A program made the position numbers and the translations under genes. Below are positions 47,396 through 59,778 of a stretch of 64,000 nt of DNA, one piece after another (the stretch's first letter is position 1; every line of letters starts with the position of its first letter). The stretch spans positions 23,126,001 to 23,190,000 of the forward strand of contig NC_065872.1 of NCBI RefSeq assembly GCF_933775445.1. The letters are read 5' to 3'. This DNA comes from Argentina anserina (lineage: Eukaryota > Streptophyta > Magnoliopsida > Rosales > Rosaceae). A model generated the notes under the pieces. The model did not search any database. It worked only from the letters and a program-made list of their open reading frames with translations, and had not been told where the DNA came from.

Positions 47396-48053
47396 TCAGT
47401 TCCGCCTTTGTTGGAGCGCGAAGGTACTCATGACCAAAAATAAATTCCACCTATTGATAAAACTTCTTCATGCACGCTAATGTAGTTGATTCTCCCATCC
47501 TAGTTATCTCCTTACATTGATCAGCAGTTGCACTGTATGCCAACATAAGAAGGGCCCATGTCATTTTTTGTTGGGGCAGCAATCGTAGTACTCCAAGGGC
47601 ATCTGGTTGTTGATGCCAATAATGGTCGTGGTTGCAGAGGGCCGTTATGATGCGGTTGAACATGTGGCTATGCATTCGGTACCTCCAACGAAATTCTTTT
47701 GGTCCGAAGATCGGATGCTCGATGAAGTAATCTTTTATGAGATATTTTCCCTTAGATAGCTTGTGTCTGGGGTGATTAGGAGAGCGGCCAAGACGTGAAC
47801 CATGTCCTTGTGGCTCATCTGAAGTATCAAGATGTGCCATTATCATGGCCACACTATTCATCATTGTATCCATCACCTCAGCATCCTCTTGAATGTGTTG
47901 TTCTCTCTGCTTCAACAATTTGCGCAAAAACTCATTGTAGTGATGGGGAAGTGAGGAAATCTGGTGAACTAACAAAAGTTTTGAAAGATTTGGAAGAAAT
48001 TTATGAAGATTGAAGTGAGTAGATTGTCTGTAATAAGTATTTTTTATGTTCAA
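47396..48053 (-). pseudogene. PIF/Harbinger transposase, N-terminal half
   Basis: From the minus strand: an N-terminal region, then KDYFIEHPIFGPKEFRWRYR, RMHSHMFNRIITALCNHD, LGVLRLLPQQKMTWALLMLAY, ADQCKEITRMGESTTLACMKKFYQ, a TGA stop, then EYLRAPT. This is the usual order of PIF/Harbinger transposases up to the YLR.PT block that precedes the DDE core. The core continues at 44340-45052. The stop and the insertion make it inactive. Confidence 0.9.
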
Positions 48054-48059
48054 TTTCAG

Positions 48060-49199
48060 GTTATAAACTTTAATCGTTATTATACGTGTCGAATCATCAT
48101 ATTAGAAATCCACTGACATTATTTGTTGACAAATACATATGGCGATGACACATGTTACATTTTGGGTGGTCGAAAATCCAATCGGAAATCCTATAACATT
48201 ATTTGGTTGATAGCAATATCCTATAAAAGCCACGTGTTATTCTGCAATTGGTTGAAATTAATTTATAAAATCTAATTAAAAAAATATTAAATGGATGAAT
48301 AGTAATTATAAGATTAACAGACATGTACCGCTATATAAAAACTGGTACATAAATGTGATTTACAATAATGAATAGTAATTAATAGAGGTAATTGATGAAT
48401 TGGAGCTGTGATAGAGCTTCATATGCTTCTTTTATGTATCAATGAGGCCCAATGCGAAATATAAATACAAATATATATACAATCAAGAGCATCTAGCTAC
48501 GTAATAGAATCCACATAATGTGCACTTCAACCTAGAAATTCCATGATTTAATTGTAAGAAAACAAATGACTAGTGGACTGTTCATGTTAATCATGAGCAT
48601 GCACGATTAATTATAAATATGCAAAAAATTTCTTGGTCAAAGTTCAAGTTCTATTATAAGAGATGGTAGCAAAGCAGAGAGTTTTTATGGCCGGCATCTA
48701 GAACCATATATGTGCATAGAATCAAACGGAAGCCAAATATGTGGAGTTTAATATGTAGATGCCAGCCAATAAAAGTTGATATCACATGGTATTTCTCTAC
48801 TAACGCGCTCTAATGTTTTTTGTTAGAACATCCGTCAGTTGTGGATTGGTTATATTGGTCGGTCTGCTTCTTTATCGAGGCTTCCACGTACTCTCCCCAT
48901 GCACTTTCACCCTCCAGTTCTATCTCTATTCTCTACATCACTTCTTGCAAAACCTAAATACTCGAAGAAATTTTGTATCCAATTATTCCACTATAACTGT
49001 GGAGAACTTTGGACATGTCTACCTTTTTTCGGGCGATGGAAGAATGTTGAGACTACTGACGGAGGACTCAACACAGTTCCGAAAAAATCCAGTACGTTAT
49101 ACTCACCTATTTCACAGTAATAAGCTTACCGTCAATATGTAGAATAATGATCACCCGACAACGCACATTACCGTCAAGTAATTTTATACAAGCAATAAG
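48060..49199. other. No gene recognised
   Basis: AT-rich, probably includes the left flank of the Harbinger element. Two overlapping plus-strand ORFs at 48813-49142 have no motif and look like chance ORFs. No terminal repeats were matched. Confidence 0.45.
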
Positions 49200-49860
49200 G
49201 TTCAACAAGCTTTTTTTTTTTACGACTGATCCAATACCAGTTTATGGAAGAAAAGGAAGAAGCTGCAGTCGTAATCTGACAAATCCAGGGAGATGCAGAC
49301 CAAGAAGCTAAAACCTTTGGGGAGTTCAAAGCTGTTACATAAGAGAGACAATCAACTTCTAAAAAAGAGAAGACATATTCAGGGACTTGGCCAACTCAAT
49401 GCCTAAAAGTATGGCTTGTGCTTCAGCAGCTTCCGCATAAACCGCAAAGGAAGAAGAAGTAAAACCACCAAGAAGAGCACCGTTAGAACTACGAGCCAGA
49501 GCTGCTAAACTACTGATCAATGTCGTGGCAGACAAACTAGCATAAGTATTTATTTTAGCACCCATAACAGGAGGAATCCAGCAAAGAGAAAAGGAAGAAG
49601 GTGCATGAGACGAGGAAATAGCTAGACTTGAGGAACCAGAGGAGAGAAATTCATTTGCCAAAGCAAAAGAGCGATGAGCAACAAGCACTGGATCGCAAAC
49701 CACATGCGAATAAACAGCCGCACAACGCGATGTCCAAATGCTCCAAAGTAGAAAAGCTATGTGAGTCGACAAAAATTTGAAATCTGCAGATGAAACTATA
49801 AACGAACTCAGATGAGAAATCCACCTATCCAGGGACGTAATCATAGAAGCAACAAGCTAA
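49200..49860 (-). pseudogene. LINE-type (non-LTR) retroelement RNase H tail
   Basis: The minus strand gives FLLWSIWTSRCAAVYSH, then after a serine-rich linker WIPPVMGAKINTYASL, SSLAALARSSNGALLGGF, AVYAEAAEAQAILLGIELAK and SLNMSSLF. This is the reverse-transcriptase-linked RNase H domain seen at the end of plant L1-type LINEs and related domesticated fragments. The first catalytic Asp (normally in N.DAS) is Tyr here (NTYAS), and stops follow after SSLF. Only the tail remains. Confidence 0.85.
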
Positions 49861-50663
49861 GACTCACTGTTTAGTCTCTGCTGCCGAACTAAGCAAGGTC
49901 GAACAAGATTTGCATGGTAACTATTATGAAAAGCATCATTTATAAACAAATTATACATATACATGTATATGTATATTGTAACAGTAAAGAGAGTATGCTA
50001 AAAAAATACTGCAATATAATCAAATAAGGATAATATAGTAAATCTATACTATTAATAACACAAATGCACTTTTTAAACCAAAATGACTGAAAAGACATTA
50101 AAACTCTTAGACCATATTTTATTTTTGATAAACTTTTAATATATGAAATGTGTATATGTAAATAACAAAATATAGAAAGTAAATACAAATTATAATAAAT
50201 AATTATCCACAACTTTGCTCATTTTCTTGACAAATAACTTCTCAACTTCTACTTTTACACGTGGATAACTTCCTCCTCTCGCTATATTCATATGCCTAGC
50301 ATATATGCCAAGGTTAGTATACATATAAATAAAACCATTTATATACTCTATTTAATCATACTTTAGGAAATTCCATACAGAGACTTTTCTATATATTTTA
50401 TATATGTTATCACAGAAGCTAATTTACTTCAAATAACATGGAAAAAGAAACTGGAAAGAAAGGATAAATAGTTAGATGAAACAAAACTACTCGAGAAAAG
50501 CATGGGACAAAGAATCTCTCATGCATGCATGTAGATAATGTCTAGCTAATAATCACATTCTGCTGTAGGGGAAAAAGAGGGATGATGAAGATCGAGGAAG
50601 AAGAAGCTAGATTGATGTAGGAGCCCTCAATAATATAATTGGCAGGTGCATCAGCTTTGTAGC
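49861..50663. other. AT-rich region downstream of the WOX gene
   Basis: Very AT-rich, no gene seen. The right part (about 50550-50663) should be the 3' untranslated region of the WOX gene. Confidence 0.5.
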
Positions 50664-51257
50664 TTAAGTTGGTCTGGAAACCTGCATTTATTAATTAAGT
50701 AACTTAGTGAGGTTTTAATTTACGAATAAGAAGCTAAGCAAGAAAGACCAAATTAGAAAACAAAAAATCGAGGAGATTACATACATATAGTCTTAAGAAG
50801 TTAGGGGAACTATATAAATGTTACCAATATGTGCTATCCTCCATCTAGAAAGGTTAAAGCTAAATCCAAGTAAATCCAACTAAAATCCTGAGATGTTACC
50901 AATGAAAACCTCCATTAATTTGGAATCTTGAAGTGATTAAACAAACCAGTTCATCATATATGAGTAATATGACTGATTTATCTATACAATCAGTCCAACT
51001 AAAGGAAAGGTTCCCTCCTTGGAGTCTGTAAATTCTCTAACATCCCCATATATATTAAACAGAAATGAGTTTAAGGCTATAAGCGTCACAGCTCATGCAG
51101 CTGATTTCAACTTTTTAATCAAGTACCGTTCGTATGAACTAACATATAGAAATTAATCTTTCACTCGCATAAAATAATGCAAGAGAATACTGCAAGTGCA
51201 TTATTCCTATAATAAAGTTTATACTGATTACGATGTACTTCAATTCTGACTCATGTG

Positions 51258-51307
<50 letters not shown>

Positions 51308-53186
51308 AGGAAATAGCTTTCACCAGGCTGCAAGCTGTGGGCTAAGAAACCAAACTCATTGATTGGGAGTGGAACTCCTGAGGAATGAACCATTAACACA
51401 TCTTGAGTGCCAAACATGGCTTTCATGTCGAGTGGCCCTCTTGGAACTTCTGTTGGAACCCCATTAATAAACACGGTCATCATCAGGTTCACACCTAGCC
51501 CTGCATATTGTTAACCAACTTGATTATGTATACAGATCGAGATTTAGTATCAGGCAATTTCGATCTTCTCTCTCCAGAACCGTTATCAACAACTAGGAGA
51601 CCCATTTCAGACGATTTAGTAGCAAAATGAAGGCATTTTTGAGGTTTTCTGAAAAAGAAGAAAATAAACTGAAGAGCAAAAAGTCACCAAAAGTTGGCCG
51701 AATCTTATACAATACATAAGGAAATGAGATTTTACTAAGGGTTTGGAATTCCATGGCGAGTTTCTCATATTCTTTGGTTATAGGGCATGCATAAAAATAG
51801 GAATGTAAATCATATGTTTCAGGGAAAGCTGAAACTAAAAATATAAGTTTTATCGGAAAGTTTTCTTCAGAAAGTGAAAAGACTGCCGCTGAAAAGGAGT
51901 TGCATGTTTTCAGGGAAAGTATACTGCAATGTTCATGGTATTCAAAACAGAAGAACAGTAGCATCAACAAAAGGTAATTATTAATTAGTACTCATATTCA
52001 TTCATGAATCTTAACATTTCACACAGCATTAACAGATCACTGCTTAATTATCTCCAAAAATTTGAATGCTTATATAACTTGTGAATAATAGTTCTCCTCC
52101 TGAATTCCTGTATTACAAATCATTAAATACTAATTATCAGATTCTTTCGTTTTCGTTTTTGAAGGAAGAAAAACAATATTAGTAGGTATGTAGCTATTCA
52201 CCGAGCAGACTAATGCCATCTTGAGGAATTCGTAGCAAGTATTAATTTTAATTATTATATTTTTAATTCCAAGTAAACAGTGAATTAATGGATTTCTAAG
52301 CAACTAGATATATTCGAAATTAAATTAGACCGTTCATAAAGAGAGTAATCTGATGAGTGTCGGAGAGTATGAATCAAAGTTTACTGAAACGGTGATATTA
52401 AGATGAAACAAACGAAATAAACGGAAATTAAGCTATAATTATGATATATAGGTAAAGTTTTAAGTTAAGAGAAAAGGATCGAAATGGCAAAAGAGAAATA
52501 GAGAGAAAACGTGAAACTGAATCTGAAACGGTCGGCCAATTGTATTAACTAGGCATGCACTAACCAGATTGGAAGTGCAAAGTTGAGGCATCTGAAGGAC
52601 CTAACACAGACGTTACACCAGAGGATGTGTGCTCGATTTCTGGAAAACCCATTTGACCGGAAACTGAAAAGAAATGATCATCTGGTGCCATAGAAGCACA
52701 AGAAGACGAAGAAGAATCTCCCACAAGATCATAATTAGAAACAAAAGTCGGAGGAGTAGATGCTCCAAAAGCCATGACTTCTTGTGATGGTGGCTGTAGA
52801 GCAGTGAAACTAGTAGCACTAGAGCTTCCATACAGAAATGCACCACCAACTTGTTGGTCAGCTGCTGCTTGGTTCTTCTGGTCAAGGCTGGCTTGCAATT
52901 GCCGTTGTCGGCGACGGGATCTTGACCGTCGGTTTTGAAACCAGTAGAAGACGTTTGCATCCCCAACAGACCCAAATTTCTCTAGCAGCTTTCTTATCCT
53001 AACAGTCTCTTCTTTCGGTGGATTTACCATTCCACTGTTGAAAATAGACTCCAGAATCAGGATTTGCTCTGGTTTCGGTATCCACCTTGACCTAATTGGT
53101 TCACTTCTCTCTGAGCAACCATTACTGTTTGGACTGTTTGGCTCTTTGGCCTCTTTGCCTCCTCCATGGCCTTGATGATCTTCCAT
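50664..53186 (-). CDS. WOX11: WUSCHEL-related homeobox protein, WOX11/12 type, three exons, 277 aa
   Basis: Nuclear transcription factor of the intermediate WOX clade; WOX11/12 start root founder-cell fate and adventitious rooting in other plants. Exons: 52565-53186, 51307-51500, and a tiny 18-nt last exon 50664-50681, all GT-AG and in frame (834 nt with stop). The homeodomain is at residues about 31-96, with [35 protein letters not shown] and the WOX-type long loop. The C-terminal block [16 protein letters not shown] and the end [11 protein letters not shown] match WOX11/12, which is what fixes the last exon. No break is seen. Intron 2 starts directly with a CT repeat (see 51260-51305). WOX11 versus WOX12 cannot be told apart here, so the symbol is provisional. 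Confidence 0.94.
51260..51305. repeat. (GA)n microsatellite forming the donor side of WOX intron 2
   Basis: About 22 GA repeats. On the gene strand this is TTTCCTG followed by GTCTCTCTCTCT, so the intron 2 donor is GT followed at once by the CT tract, and positions +3 to +6 do not match the usual GTAAGT. Confidence 0.93.
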
Positions 53187-53321
53187 TACAGTGAGGAAGG
53201 AAGAAGAGGAAGAAAATATAAAAAAAAGACAAGAGAAAAGAAAAATAATGTTCTTGAACCTGAAACCTAGGTCGAAGGGAAATAATGAATTAAGTACATG
53301 AACCGCTTCAAGGAAGTCGGG

Positions 53322-53331
53322 CTATATATAG
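53322..53331 (-). promoter_or_regulatory. TATA box of the WOX gene
   Basis: CTATATATAG lies 136 bp upstream of the ATG at 53184-53186, putting the transcription start near 53290-53295. A hAT element begins at 53361, only about 30 bp further upstream. Confidence 0.7.
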
Positions 53332-53360
53332 ATCATGAAGTAAAATTGATGACTGCCATC

Positions 53361-56070
53361 TAGGGGTGTTAATTGAAAACCGAAAACCGAAAAAAAACCA
53401 AACCATAATCGAAAAAAACCGAAGAAAAAAAAAACCGCACCAAACCGCAAAAAAACCGCACCAAACCGAAAGATTTGGTGTGGTTTTGATTTGGGATGTT
53501 TGGAAACCGAAACTGAACCGAAAAACCGAATATATATATATTATAAAGAAATTATATTATTTATAGATATATTTAATATACATAATTAAATATGTTATCG
53601 ATCGAGGCCCAAACTTTATCAAAATTCGGTGAATTTTTTACCATATCTGTATTTATATATGCTGATCACATCTGACGGTCGAAATTTAATAATTTGAATT
53701 TTAGATATTGGAACCACAACATGTCTACTAATGTGGTATAACTAGTTTAGTGGTCTTTTTGTAAATGTATGCAGTTGTGAAGCAACTATATCTTATAAAT
53801 AGAATTTTGCAAATCTGTCCGCATGATGCGTTACGTATAGTGAAATATGGTTATGGTAAAAAAATCACATATTTTCGATAATTTTTGTGTCCTGATCGAG
53901 GCGGTCAACCCTTTTTACGCTTATTATCACCTATGGGTAGCCTTATCCCTGGAACGTAAAATTTTTGAAAATTTTACACGAGCTGCTACATCACATATAT
54001 GTGAGAGTTTGTGCATGAAAAAATCCACCAAAACTAGTCAAGAAGGATGAGGTAAGAACAAATTCACTTAATTAGATGAAATTAAGTTAATGTTGACCAC
54101 ATCGATCGAGACCCAAATATTATCAACATTAGATGAATTTTTTACCATATCCTTATTTAAATATGCTGATCACATCTGACGGTCAAAATGTAATATTTTG
54201 AATTTTAGACATTGGAACCACAACATGTCTACTAATGTGGTATAACTTATTTAGTGGGTTTTTGCAAATGTATGCATTTGTGAAGTAACTATATATTATA
54301 AATATAATTTTGCAAATATGTCCGCATGATGCGTTACGTATTGTGAAATATGGTTATGGTAAAAAAATCACATATTTTCGATAACGTTTGTGTCCCGATC
54401 GAGGCGGTCAACTCTTTTTACGCTTATTATCCCTGGAACGTAAAATTTTTGAAAATTTTACACGAGCTGCTACATCACATATATGTGAGAGTGTGTGCAT
54501 GAAAAAATCCACCAAAACTAGTCAAGAAGGAGGGGGTAAGAACAAATTCACTTAATTAGATGAAATTAAGTTAATGTTGACCACATCGATCGAGACCCAA
54601 ATATTATCAACATTAGATGAATTTTTTACCATATCCTTATTTAAATATGCTGATCACATCTGACGGTCAAAATGTAATATTTTGAATTTTAGACATTGGA
54701 ACCACAACATGCCTACTAATGTGGTATAACTTATTTAGTGGGTTTTTGCAAATGTATGCATTTGTGAAGTAACTATATATTATAAATATAATTTTGCAAA
54801 TATGTCCGCATGATGCGTTACGTATTGTGAAATATGGTTATGGTAAAAAAATCACATATTTTCGATAACGTTTGTGTCCCGATCGAGGCGGTCAACTCTT
54901 TTTACGCTTATTATCCCGTATGGGTAGCCTTATCCCTGGAACGTAAAATTTTTGAAAATTTTACACGAGCTGCTACATCACATATATGTGAGAGTGTGTG
55001 CATGAAAAAATCCACCAAAACTAGTCAAGAAGGAGGGGGTAAGAACAAATTCACTTAATTAGATGAAATTAAGTTAATGTTGACCACGTCGATCGAGACC
55101 CAAATATTATCAACATTAGATGAATTTTTTACCATATCCTTATTTAAATATGCTGATCACATCTGACGGTCAAAATGTAATATTTTGAATTTTAGACATT
55201 GGAACCACAACATGCCTACTAATGTGGTATAACTTGTTTAGTGGCTTTTTGCAAATGTATGCATTTGTGAAGCAACTATATATTATAAATAGAATTTTGC
55301 AAATATGTCCGCATGATGCGTTACATATTGTGAAATATGGTTATGGTAAAAAAAATCACATATTTTCGATAACGTTTGTGTCTCGATCGAGGCGGTCAAC
55401 CCTGTTTACGCTTATTATCCCCTATGGGCCTATGGGTAGCCCTATCCCTGGAAGGTAAAATTTTTGAAAATTTTACACGAGCTACTACATCACATATATA
55501 TGAGAGTGTGTGCGTGAAAGAATCCACCAAAACTAGTCAAGAAGGAGGGGGTAAGAACGAATTCACACTTAATTAGATGAAATTAAGTTAATGTTGACCA
55601 CATCGATCGAGACCCAAATTTTATCAAAATTAGATGAATTTTTTACCATATCCGTATTTAAATATGCTGATCACATCTGACGGTCAAATTTTAATATTTT
55701 GAATTTTAGACATTGGAACCACAATATGCCTACTAATGTGGTATAAGTTGTTTAGTGGCTTTTTGCAATTGTTTACATTTGTGAAGCAACTATATCTTGT
55801 AAATAGATTTTTGCAAATCTGTCCACATGTTCTTTTTATTTCGTTAAGAATCAAGTAGATAGACAAGGAAAGAAACTCCGATTTTCTTTACAAAATAACC
55901 GAAAGAAAAACCGATATAAACCAGAGAAAAACCAAACCGAACCAAACCGAACACAATTGGTTTTTGAAAAAAAAAGTGAAAAACCAAACCGAACCAAACC
56001 GAATAAATAGAACGGTTTGGTGTTCAGTATCACCTATAAACCGAACCATTCACACCGATTAACACCCCTA
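53361..56070. mobile_element. hAT non-autonomous element (2710 bp) upstream of the WOX gene
   Basis: Terminal inverted repeats TAGGGGTGTTAAT and ATTAACACCCCTA (13 bp) mark the ends, and CTGCCATC occurs on both sides (53353-53360, 56071-56078), the 8-bp duplication of a hAT insertion. Subterminal regions are rich in AACCGAA words on both sides (about 53377-53530 and 55895-56060), probably transposase-binding sites. The core is a ~500-bp tandem array. No transposase is encoded, so movement would need a partner. Confidence 0.95.
53599..55825. repeat. Tandem array of a ~500-bp unit, four full copies plus a partial
   Basis: The anchor CGATCGAG.CCCAAA recurs at 53599, 54103, 54587, 55090 and 55604, spacing 504, 484, 503 and 514 bp. 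The second unit lacks about 20 bp around CCTATGGGTAGCC. Copies are much more alike than those at 16262-18255. Each has GATCACATCTGACGGTC, CTACTAATGTGGTATAA, TTGTGAAG.AACTATAT and TTCGATAA.. in the same order. ORFs near 53847, 54834 and 55376 are copies of one frame, but it is not kept in all units. Confidence 0.96.
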
Positions 56071-56078
56071 CTGCCATC

Positions 56079-56324
56079 GGAAAAAAAAAGGCCTTCTTAT
56101 AAAAAAATTACATTTCACACCCTAAATTAGAAAAAAGTCGCTTAAATTTCCAAAATTATAAAAATGTCAGTTTCTTAAAACTCTTAAAATATTGCCCATA
56201 ATTTTGTAAATATTTACAGCATGTGCCATTAATTCTAAATTAAAGAAAACTTCAAACCATCGTTGGCAATTTGGGAATTGCGACGGAGATGAAGCATGAG
56301 GCGCAAGCCCCCGATCAAATTCGA

Positions 56325-56360
<36 letters not shown>

Positions 56361-56900
56361 GGGTCGACCTCGATCTCCACCTGCACAACCAACTCCGACG
56401 ACTCCGGTTCCACTTGCTTCGCTGCCGAGCTCTCCACCTCGACTCAGTCAGCTTGGCTCTCTCTCTCTCTTCGCCCTCTTTAGGATCGACCTCGGGCCCA
56501 ACCTCCTCCTTATCACCATATCTAAAGAAGCGGATCTTGGGGATCGATGATCGAGGTCTTGCCGATGCGGAGCCGTAGATTAGGTGGTCATAGGGTGAAG
56601 TAGAGAATGACCGAAAGGAAGCTAAATTGTGAAGATGAAGTAGGTGAGGTTTGAAAAAGCCACATGAATTACAAGTGCAGATCGAAAATATTGCAGTTGC
56701 TAAGGTCAAACATGATGTCGTAAGGCAATGTTGTAGTTGCTAGAGATATGGGAGAAAGAAGGCATGGGAAATTAACATGAAGTCGCCGATTGGAGAAGAT
56801 GACATGGGTGCCCAAAGTAGATTTTGGGTGCCCAGTTTTGAATACTAGTTTCAGATTTCATAGATTTGACTAATTGGTTTTGTGACTGGAAATGTAGCTG
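56079..56900. other. Unassigned, with (CT)n tract
   Basis: A (CT)n microsatellite lies at about 56329-56358. The minus-strand ORF 56167-56709 crosses it and has low-complexity RERERE content, so I do not accept it as a gene. Serine/arginine- and proline-rich frames nearby also look like chance products of the repeats. Confidence 0.45.
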
Positions 56901-57595
56901 ACCGATCTATCCGTCACATTACCTGTCACACTACCAGCCATATTATCAGTCACACTAACTTTGTGATGTGATAGGTAGTGTGATAGGTATTGTGACAGGT
57001 ATTGTGATAGCTAATGTGATAGGCAGTGTGACAGGTAGTGTGATAGCTAGTGGGATAAGTAGTGTGACAAGCAGTGTGACTGGTGGTGTTATGTACGACA
57101 ACATAAGTGTCGATATGTAGATCATATTAGTTCAAGATTACACAGTTCTGTGATAATGAGTGTGATAGGAGGTGTGACAGGAGGTGTGACAGTTAGTGTA
57201 ATAGGTAGTGTGATAGTGGTTATGACAAGTAGTGTGACAGAGGTTGTCACAGTGGGTGTAAATAGATAGTGTGATAGCGGTTGTGACAGTATGTGTGACA
57301 ATATCTGTGACAGCGTCTGTGACAGGAGCTGTGACATGTCGAGAGGAAATGTGGAAATATGTGAAATTTTGTTAAAATTCAAATGAGATTGGTATGACAG
57401 TGGGTGTGACCGTTAGTATAAATAGATAGTGTGACAGCTTCTGTGACAGTGGGTGTGATAGGAGCTGTGACAGCGTCTGTGACAGTGTCTGTGACAGTGT
57501 CTGTGACAACGTCTGTGACAGGAGTTGTGACATGCCGAGAGGAAATGTGGAAATATGTGAAATTTTGTTAAAATTCAAATGAGATTGGTATAAGT
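56900..57595. repeat. TGTGACAG-type minisatellite with a ~200-bp duplication
   Basis: About thirty TGTGA words, mostly as GTGTGATAG, CTGTGACAG or GTGTGACAGG, in roughly 600 bp. Toward the right they become regular (CTGTGACAGTGT repeats). The flank GAGAGGAAATGTGGAAATATG and the following AATTTTGTTAAAATTCAAATG occur twice (about 57338 and 57537), so one block of about 200 bp is duplicated. The minus-strand LSQTLSQ-like ORFs are by-products of the repeat. Confidence 0.9.
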
Positions 57596-58157
57596 ATGCT
57601 CAGAATGAAGAGAATAGCAGGAATTAGGGAATCTTGAGCTTCGGTTTCGCCGGAATTGCTTGAAGCACCGCCATTGATAGAAGCAACCCTTTGTGATGGT
57701 TGTTGCGCCTTGTAAGGTTGGTCGATTCGGAGTGGGTAGTATATCAAATGAAAGAGGGGAGCGAGATATTTCTAACGGTACGAATTTCGTCAAAATCTAT
57801 CGCCGGACGAGAAAGTTATGTCCGAAATTAGAAAAAGAAGGAAAAAAAGAAGAAAAAGAGTAAGAAATGACAAAATAGTCCATAAAATATTTTGAAAGTG
57901 ACTTTTTTCTAATTTTGTTGACATTTTTATAATTTCCACTTAAATGTGATGACTTTTTTATAATTAATTTATAAGTAGTGATTTTTTTCTAATATAAGTT
58001 AGGAGATTGTACCTGTTTTATAATTTGCCCAAAACAAAACGCTGATGACTGATTTTACAAAACCGCCCATCACAATAAAATTTCCCCATCACAATTGATA
58101 CTAATTTGGGAGGTCTTGGCCCTTATAAATGGCAACTCTAGATTGAACATAAGGTAA
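57596..58157. other. No gene recognised
   Basis: A minus-strand ORF at 57575-57793 contains a plausible-looking segment (SFDILPTPNRPTLQGATTITKG) that I could not assign. The right part is AT-rich with poly-A-like runs. Confidence 0.4.
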
Positions 58158-58165
58158 CTTATGGT

Positions 58166-58756
58166 CTAGGCTGCATGGAATCGAGTACGGGTACGTGGAA
58201 GCGAAACGTTTGGAAACGCGGATGCGTGTTTTTCAAAAATTTTAGAAAGCGGGTACGTTTTGGAAACGTCGAAATAAAAAAAAATATAGATATTATATAA
58301 AAAAATAAATATAATAACAAATTTTAGGTTTAAGTAACTCAAAATCTCAAATAACTTAAATAACTTGGTGTTCAACATTCCAAATAATACAAATATAATG
58401 AGAAATCTAGGTATCAACAAGAGAGAAGGAGGGTCGACGACTCGGCGGGAGGTCAAAAATATGTGGAAATAAGTCATTTAATTCGACGAAAGTAGGCCTA
58501 GCCTTTCATTTAAAAACTAAAAAAAAACATAAAAAACCTTTATTTTTTGGAAACTCGCGTTTCCAATTCGGAAACTCGTGTTTTCACCGCGTTTCCAAAA
58601 CACATTTTTCCGGAAACACGTTTCCGGGAGTTTCCGAGCGTTTCCGGTACGTTGCGGTGAGTTTCCGGGCGTTTCCAAGCGTTTTCGGACGTTTCCGGAG
58701 TGGTTCCGCTTCGGAAGCGGGAAACGTGGGTGTAAGCACATTTCCAGGCTTCCTAG
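58166..58756. mobile_element. Small non-autonomous hAT element (591 bp), GGAAACG family, inverted relative to 24771
   Basis: Begins CTAGGCTGCATGGAATCGAG and ends GGAAATGTGCTTACA-like on the complement with final CTAG; flanked by CTTATGGT on both sides (58158-58165 and 58757-58764), an 8-bp target duplication. The ends match those of 24771-25201 in opposite orientation. Its right half is packed with GTTTCCGG and GTTTCCAA words. A middle insert (about 58350-58510) is absent from the shorter relative. No coding capacity. Confidence 0.92.
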
Positions 58757-58764
58757 CTTATGGT

Positions 58765-59715
58765 CCGCACGATATGTTTTAATGTGTAGTATATTTTATG
58801 TACAATTAGGAGCTTCCATAGTTCATAAATTTTTGATCCGTTAGTAAGGTGGCATTTTTGATCCGTTAGTAAGGTGGCAGCGGTGGGGTATATAATGAGT
58901 GCATTGATTAACTAATGTACTTTATCTCAATTAAATTGAAATTTCTATGACATTTGATTAATATATGTATATATATCAATATATAATCCGCACCAATTGA
59001 GAAATTAAATTAAAATTTTATTAATAGTCATTTCGGTTATGAAACTGTCATCCGCTTTTGTCACCAGATTAAAATAAACATGTTGCGTGAGAAATTTGAT
59101 AAAACACATAAGAAAATATATAAGAAAAAGAATTAGATGAATGTTTTCGGATATAACTCGTCGGACTATGGTCACTGGTCACCAGTCTCTACTCTTCGGT
59201 TGTCAAATTTAGGTCATCGATTGTGATCGCCGGAATTTGAAATCTGATAATCGAAATTCAGTCTTCAGAATCTGATCGCCTGATTTTTTTTTTCAAAACT
59301 TCAACGTATCCGGTCCACGATAATAAATACTTACGCTAAATGATCTGAGTAATAAATTATTGAGCAATGGTGACATCAAATGCTGACCACTAGTAACTAT
59401 AACCATAAATTATTAAATAACTTATTCTCAGTAGCCCCAAATATAAATTATTAATCCCTAGTACGTACTCATGTTAATAAATTATTGAACCCTAGTACGT
59501 ACTCTTGATAATAAATTACTGGTTCCTAATAACTCATAATAATAATTTATCGGCAAAATTTTAGGAATGGTACATGAAATTTAAATCACTGATAATTAAG
59601 TCGTTGAATTTTGAAAAACAACTAAACTGATAGTCTTTTAGTACATCTGTTAATTGCACCGTCAACTTGATATTGCAATTAATATTTTTAAAGGGTAGTT
59701 TGGTATGTTCATCAT
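58765..59715. other. AT-rich region with a short tandem repeat
   Basis: ATAAATTATT and CCCTAGTACGTACTC alternate as a diverged repeat of about 38-40 bp between roughly 59385 and 59545. Also GATCCGTTAGTAAGGTGGCA is duplicated at about 58840-58878. No gene seen. Confidence 0.5.
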
Positions 59716-59716
59716 T

Positions 59717-59765
<49 letters not shown>

Positions 59766-59778
59766 CTATCTCTCTCTC
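59716..59778. repeat. Compound (CT)n(AT)n(CT)n microsatellite
   Basis: A CT run passes into a TA run and back into CT. The minus-strand ORF with YIYIYIY and RERERE is a product of this repeat. Confidence 0.9.

Noticed and set aside
48813..49142. Overlapping plus-strand ORFs as a membrane protein gene
   Set aside because: Two frames overlap with no motif, no splice context and AT-rich transposon-like surroundings.
56167..56709. 180-codon minus-strand ORF as a gene
   Set aside because: It runs through a (CT)n tract giving RERERE, and shows no domain.
57122..57578. Minus-strand ORFs with LSQTLSQ repeats as a structural protein
   Set aside because: They are translations of the TGTGACAG minisatellite and its duplication.
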